Part shown: piece by piece, positions 48,360-51,550 of the stretch
Layout: every line of letters starts with the position of its first letter
How positions within the stretch are numbered: the first letter of the stretch is position 1
Origin: a bacterium
GTDB taxonomy: Bacteria > Patescibacteriota > Minisyncoccia > CAIUEV01
Length of the DNA stretch: 51,550 nt
Direction: 5' to 3'
Assembly: GCA_021779915.1 (NCBI GenBank)
Contig: JAJXZR010000046.1
Location: 1 to 51,550, forward strand
The notes under the pieces: model-generated
Told to the model about the DNA's origin: nothing
Seen by the model: only the letters and a program-made list of their open reading frames with translations
Databases searched by the model: none
Position numbers and translations under genes: made by a program

Positions 48360-49019
48360 ATGCCCGATCTTATTCAATTAGCCCTTGATCAAGGAGTGCC
48401 TCAAGAAACAATCATTTATATCTTGATGTATCCTGTCATTCTCACCGTAATTGCAGCTGCCAGGCAAGTTGTTGGTATTAAAGCGTTTGGTATCTATACT
48501 CCTTCCATTATTGCCGTCGCCTTTCTGGCCACCACTCTGAAATATGGACTAGCTATTTTCTTTGTCGTTTTGGCAGTAGCACTGGGAACAAGGTTCATCC
48601 TTAAAAGCTCGAAATTGCTTTACATATCGAAAACGGCTATCATGCTTTCGGTAGTAGCTCTTGCGGTATTGGCTTTTTTAGCTCTAGGAGGCAGTTTTCG
48701 TCGCACCGGCTTAGCTAACGTTTCAATTTTTCCTTTGCTTATTATGATCACGATTGTGGAAAAGTTTGTAGTCGTACAAATTGAAAACGGTTTTAAAACG
48801 GCTATGTACCTTGCTGTTGAAACAATTTTTCTTGCTTCAGTCTGTTATTACCTTGTAAAATGGGAAGCTTTTCAAAATTTAGTCCTTGCCTATCCTGCCA
48901 TTGTTGTTCTCATCGTAATTTTGAATATTGCCTTGGGAAAATGGACAGGGCTGAGACTTAGTGAATATTTTAGATTTCGTGATGTAATAAACAATGTTGA
49001 GCTACCTAGAAAGAAGTAA
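48360..49019 (+). CDS. 7TM protein of the transglutaminase-associated (UUP1/7TM_transglut) family
   Basis: A 219-residue membrane protein with about seven helices. Its N-terminal signature LMYPVILTVIAAARQVVGIKAFGIYTPSIIAVAFL is the hallmark of the 7TM_transglut domain, which in Proteobacteria follows an inactive transglutaminase domain. Here that soluble domain is absent. The gene overlaps the next one by 26 bases, so the two work together. In the known systems these partners lie beside a RimK-like ligase and a retropepsin-like protease. It may form the membrane part of a peptide-handling system. Confidence 0.85.
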   Translation: MPDLIQLALDQGVPQETIIYILMYPVILTVIAAARQVVGIKAFGIYTPSIIAVAFLATTLKYGLAIFFVVLAVALGTRFILKSSKLLYISKTAIMLSVVALAVLAFLALGGSFRRTGLANVSIFPLLIMITIVEKFVVVQIENGFKTAMYLAVETIFLASVCYYLVKWEAFQNLVLAYPAIVVLIVILNIALGKWTGLRLSEYFRFRDVINNVELPRKK

Positions 49020-50463
49020 GCTAATTTTGGGCATGAATGCCCGTAATATGCTGTATGTAAGACCATACAACCCAAAATCGGCCAAAAAAATTGCTGACGA
49101 CAAGTTATTGTGTAAAAAAGTTCTCAAGAAGGCCGACTTGCCAGTTCCTTTTTTATTGGGAAAGATTCGTAACCCCGAAGAACTTGCAAACTTCGATTGG
49201 AACACCCTTCCCAAAAGTTTCGTTTTAAAACCTAACCGAGGTCTGGGAGGGGAAGGTATCATGGTTGTCTATGGAAAAAACAAAAAAAGTGGAAACTGGG
49301 TGAAAGCTGATCGTCAAGAGATAACAATCCCAGAATTAGAAGCTCACATCAGAAACGTATTTGAAGGGAACTATTCCCTTTCGGGTCAGCCTGACACAGT
49401 CTTTTTTGAGGAAAGGGTAAAATTGAATCGTATATTTAAACCTTACAGTTATCGGGGAATCCCTGATGTCAGAATTATTGTGTTTAATAGAATGCCCATT
49501 ATGGCGATGCTCCGCCTCCCTACGGAACAATCAAGAGGAAGAGCTAATTTACATTTGGGTGGAATTTGTCTTGGAATTGATTTGACAACGGGAGTAACTA
49601 CTCACGCTATTTCAAGAAATTTGTCCACTCAACAAGATTATCGGATAGAATACCTGCCGGGGACCAGAATTCCCTTGGCGGGAATCAGAATTCCTTATTG
49701 GCAGGAATCTTTGGAAATTGCTTCCATGTGCCAAGAAGTAAGCGGTTTGGGATTCTTAGGAGTAGATATTATGCTAGATCGAGACAGGGGCCCTGTTGTA
49801 GCGGAAATTAATGCGAGACCAGGACTTTCTATCCAAAATGCCAATCAAGCTCCTCTTCGAGAAAGACTAGAAAGAGTTAAAGGACTAAAAATCAGTAGCG
49901 CTAAAAAAGGAGTCCGGCTTGCCCAAGATCTCTTTGGGGGAGAGATCGAAGAAGAAGTCGAAGAAGCCACCGGTAAAAGAGTCGTAGGGATTTTTAAGAA
50001 GATTATCATTGAGGGGCCCCGCGGTAAAAGAATTGTAGATGCCAAACTTGACACCGGAGCTTATTATACTTCCATTGATGAAGAACTCGCTATTGAATTG
50101 GGCTTTGGTGAAGTAGTCAAAGCCTTTAAAGAATACTTTCCACATTTCCACGGATCCTTGATGTTCCCTGGGAAAGACATTGATTATCAGCTGGCTGAGA
50201 CACGGAAAATCCGAGATCTTCATATTGAAGAAATTGTACAAAAATCAACTGGACTCCTCCAAAATATCCGACTGGTTTCTTCTTCAAATGGCATTAGTAT
50301 CCGGCCAGTTATCGAAACAAAAATCATTCTAGACCGTTCCGCCATTTTGACCAAAGCCACCATCGTCCGCCGAAAGCATCTGCGCTTTCCGGTCATCATC
50401 GGAAGAAAAAGCTTGAAGTCTTTTATTATCGACGTGGGAAAGAAAAAGGAAGAAAGCCTATAA
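48994..50463 (+). CDS. RimK-like ATP-grasp glutamate ligase fused to a RimB-like retropepsin-fold protease
   Basis: A 489-residue two-domain protein. The first ~310 residues match alpha-L-glutamate ligase-like ATP-grasp proteins: LGMNARNMLYVRPYNPKSAKKIADDKLLCKK, FVLKPNRGLGGEGIMVVYG (glycine-rich loop), DVRIIVFNRMP, and the metal site VDIMLD...VVAEINARPGLSIQNAN. The second part (about 320-489) has the retropepsin motif AKLDTGAYYTSID (Asp353) and FPVIIGRKSLKSF, as in PF05618 proteases. In Proteobacteria these are usually separate genes. The product could ligate amino acids to a substrate and process it. It overlaps the 7TM gene by 26 bases. ATG 48994 is the first start; Met at 49033 is an alternative. 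Confidence 0.88.
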   Translation: MLSYLERSKLILGMNARNMLYVRPYNPKSAKKIADDKLLCKKVLKKADLPVPFLLGKIRNPEELANFDWNTLPKSFVLKPNRGLGGEGIMVVYGKNKKSGNWVKADRQEITIPELEAHIRNVFEGNYSLSGQPDTVFFEERVKLNRIFKPYSYRGIPDVRIIVFNRMPIMAMLRLPTEQSRGRANLHLGGICLGIDLTTGVTTHAISRNLSTQQDYRIEYLPGTRIPLAGIRIPYWQESLEIASMCQEVSGLGFLGVDIMLDRDRGPVVAEINARPGLSIQNANQAPLRERLERVKGLKISSAKKGVRLAQDLFGGEIEEEVEEATGKRVVGIFKKIIIEGPRGKRIVDAKLDTGAYYTSIDEELAIELGFGEVVKAFKEYFPHFHGSLMFPGKDIDYQLAETRKIRDLHIEEIVQKSTGLLQNIRLVSSSNGISIRPVIETKIILDRSAILTKATIVRRKHLRFPVIIGRKSLKSFIIDVGKKKEESL

Positions 50464-50537
50464 CTTGTTTATCTAAGATAGGAATATTTTAATATTTATA
50501 AGCGGCTACAATTATTTTTCTTTGCTACTTTGTTATT

Positions 50538-50678
50538 AATTTCCAATTTTCAATTTCCAATTTTCAAACAATTTTTCAATGATTTTAATTTTAAAATTTT
50601 CAAAAAACACTTTTGAAACATTTAGAAATTGAGAAATTGAAAATTGTTTGGAAATTGTGAATTGAAAATTGAAATTTT
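50538..50678. repeat. AT-word palindrome upstream of the groEL promoter
   Basis: Left words AATTTCCAATTTTCAA and TTTTCAAACAATTTTTCAAT, right ATTGAAAATTGTTTGG and AATTGAAAATTGAAATTT. Arms shared with 13565-13688. Confidence 0.75.
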
Positions 50679-50684
50679 TATAAG
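50655..50684 (+). promoter_or_regulatory. Candidate groEL promoter
   Basis: TTGTGA at 50655-50660 and TATAAG at 50679-50684 with an 18-base spacer, directly before the CIRCE operator. The -35 lies within the AT-word palindrome. Confidence 0.5.
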
Positions 50685-50711
50685 TTAGCACTCGAACTTG
50701 ACGAGTGCTAA
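50685..50711 (+). promoter_or_regulatory. CIRCE operator (HrcA site)
   Basis: TTAGCACTC-N9-GAGTGCTAA, a perfect match to the consensus inverted repeat. It predicts HrcA repression of groEL and heat-shock induction. HrcA itself is not in the window. Confidence 0.95.
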
Positions 50712-50737
50712 AATTTTTATTATTCTTTTACCGGTAG

Positions 50738-50846
50738 AGATTTTTTTAACTATTTTTTAAAAGATTGCTTTTTAAAACTAGGATTTTCTTGTAGGAAATC
50801 TCCTAGTTTTAAAAAGCAATCTTTTAAAAAATAGTTAAAAAAATCT
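50738..50846. repeat. Perfect 46-bp inverted repeat, element B, in the groEL leader
   Basis: Arms 50738-50783 and 50801-50846 are perfectly complementary with a 17-base loop TTTTCTTGTAGGAAATC. The 49-nt core 50768-50816 matches element A at 23334-23382 (reverse complement, two mismatches). Transcribed from the groEL promoter it would form a very stable hairpin ending 26 bases before the ATG. Confidence 0.9.
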
Positions 50847-50848
50847 AA

Positions 50849-51550
<702 letters not shown>

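Overview
The window looks like a chromosomal piece of a small-genome, AT-rich bacterium of the Candidate Phyla Radiation (Patescibacteria, Parcubacteria-like). This placement is inferred from gene content, and no 16S rRNA gene is present to confirm it. Pointers are a TrbC/VirB2-type pilin-like gene, scattered instead of clustered housekeeping genes, many small lineage-specific proteins, few recognisable Shine-Dalgarno sites and very repeat-rich intergenic DNA. TGA works as a stop codon and an RF2 gene is present, so this is not a TGA=Gly lineage.

Layout. 1-6.4 kb: an ArsR-headed, minus-strand metal/metalloid resistance operon (arsR, redox thioredoxin, ArsP-like permease, ArsF-like and ArsG-like proteins, TauE/SafE exporter, chromate transporter, CDF zinc/cobalt exporter). 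6.5-13.6 kb: translation and energy genes (dCMP deaminase, prmC convergent with a frameshifted prfB, a lone atpD, rpsK-rpsM-rpmJ-infA, rnpA). 13.7-17.4 kb: PIG-V-like mannosyltransferase, map and a degenerate DHH protein. 17.6-30.5 kb: clpC-ligA, small unknown genes, O-antigen ligase-like protein, recO, dnaB, a degenerate CPBP protein and tilS. 30.5-31.2 kb: tRNA-Ser(UGA) and an unassigned structured RNA. 31.2-38.3 kb: PBP1A, mreB and two GT4 glycosyltransferases. 39.6-45 kb: pilin-like protein, a GT2 with a lysine-rich tail, small membrane proteins, acetate kinase, HPF-like protein, a P-loop kinase and an FtsB/DivIC-like protein. 45.5-48.2 kb: a pseudo-receiver regulator and the mraZ-rsmH-ftsL start of the dcw cluster. 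48.3-50.5 kb: a 7TM protein with an ATP-grasp/retropepsin fusion, a probable peptide-ligation system. 50.7 kb to the end: CIRCE-controlled groEL, cut by the window edge.

The most unusual material lies between the genes. Nearly every inter-operon gap is a nested palindrome. The outer arms are made of iterated 8-10 nt AT-rich words on one side and their complements on the other. The inner parts are GC hairpins (GTCGCC/GGCGAC family) or a miniature element with TGTCATCCCGGG ends. Two further palindromes (23306-23410 and 50738-50846) share a 49-nt core with a conserved loop, but carry unrelated, perfectly self-complementary outer arms. One of them sits in the groEL leader between CIRCE and the start codon.

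Other points of interest are a programmed +1 frameshift in prfB without the usual stimulatory Shine-Dalgarno, tandem MraZ boxes before mraZ, a promoter-to-terminator RNA of about 290 nt with no recognised family, and three proteins that have lost canonical catalytic or phosphoacceptor residues (DHH, CPBP, OmpR-type receiver).
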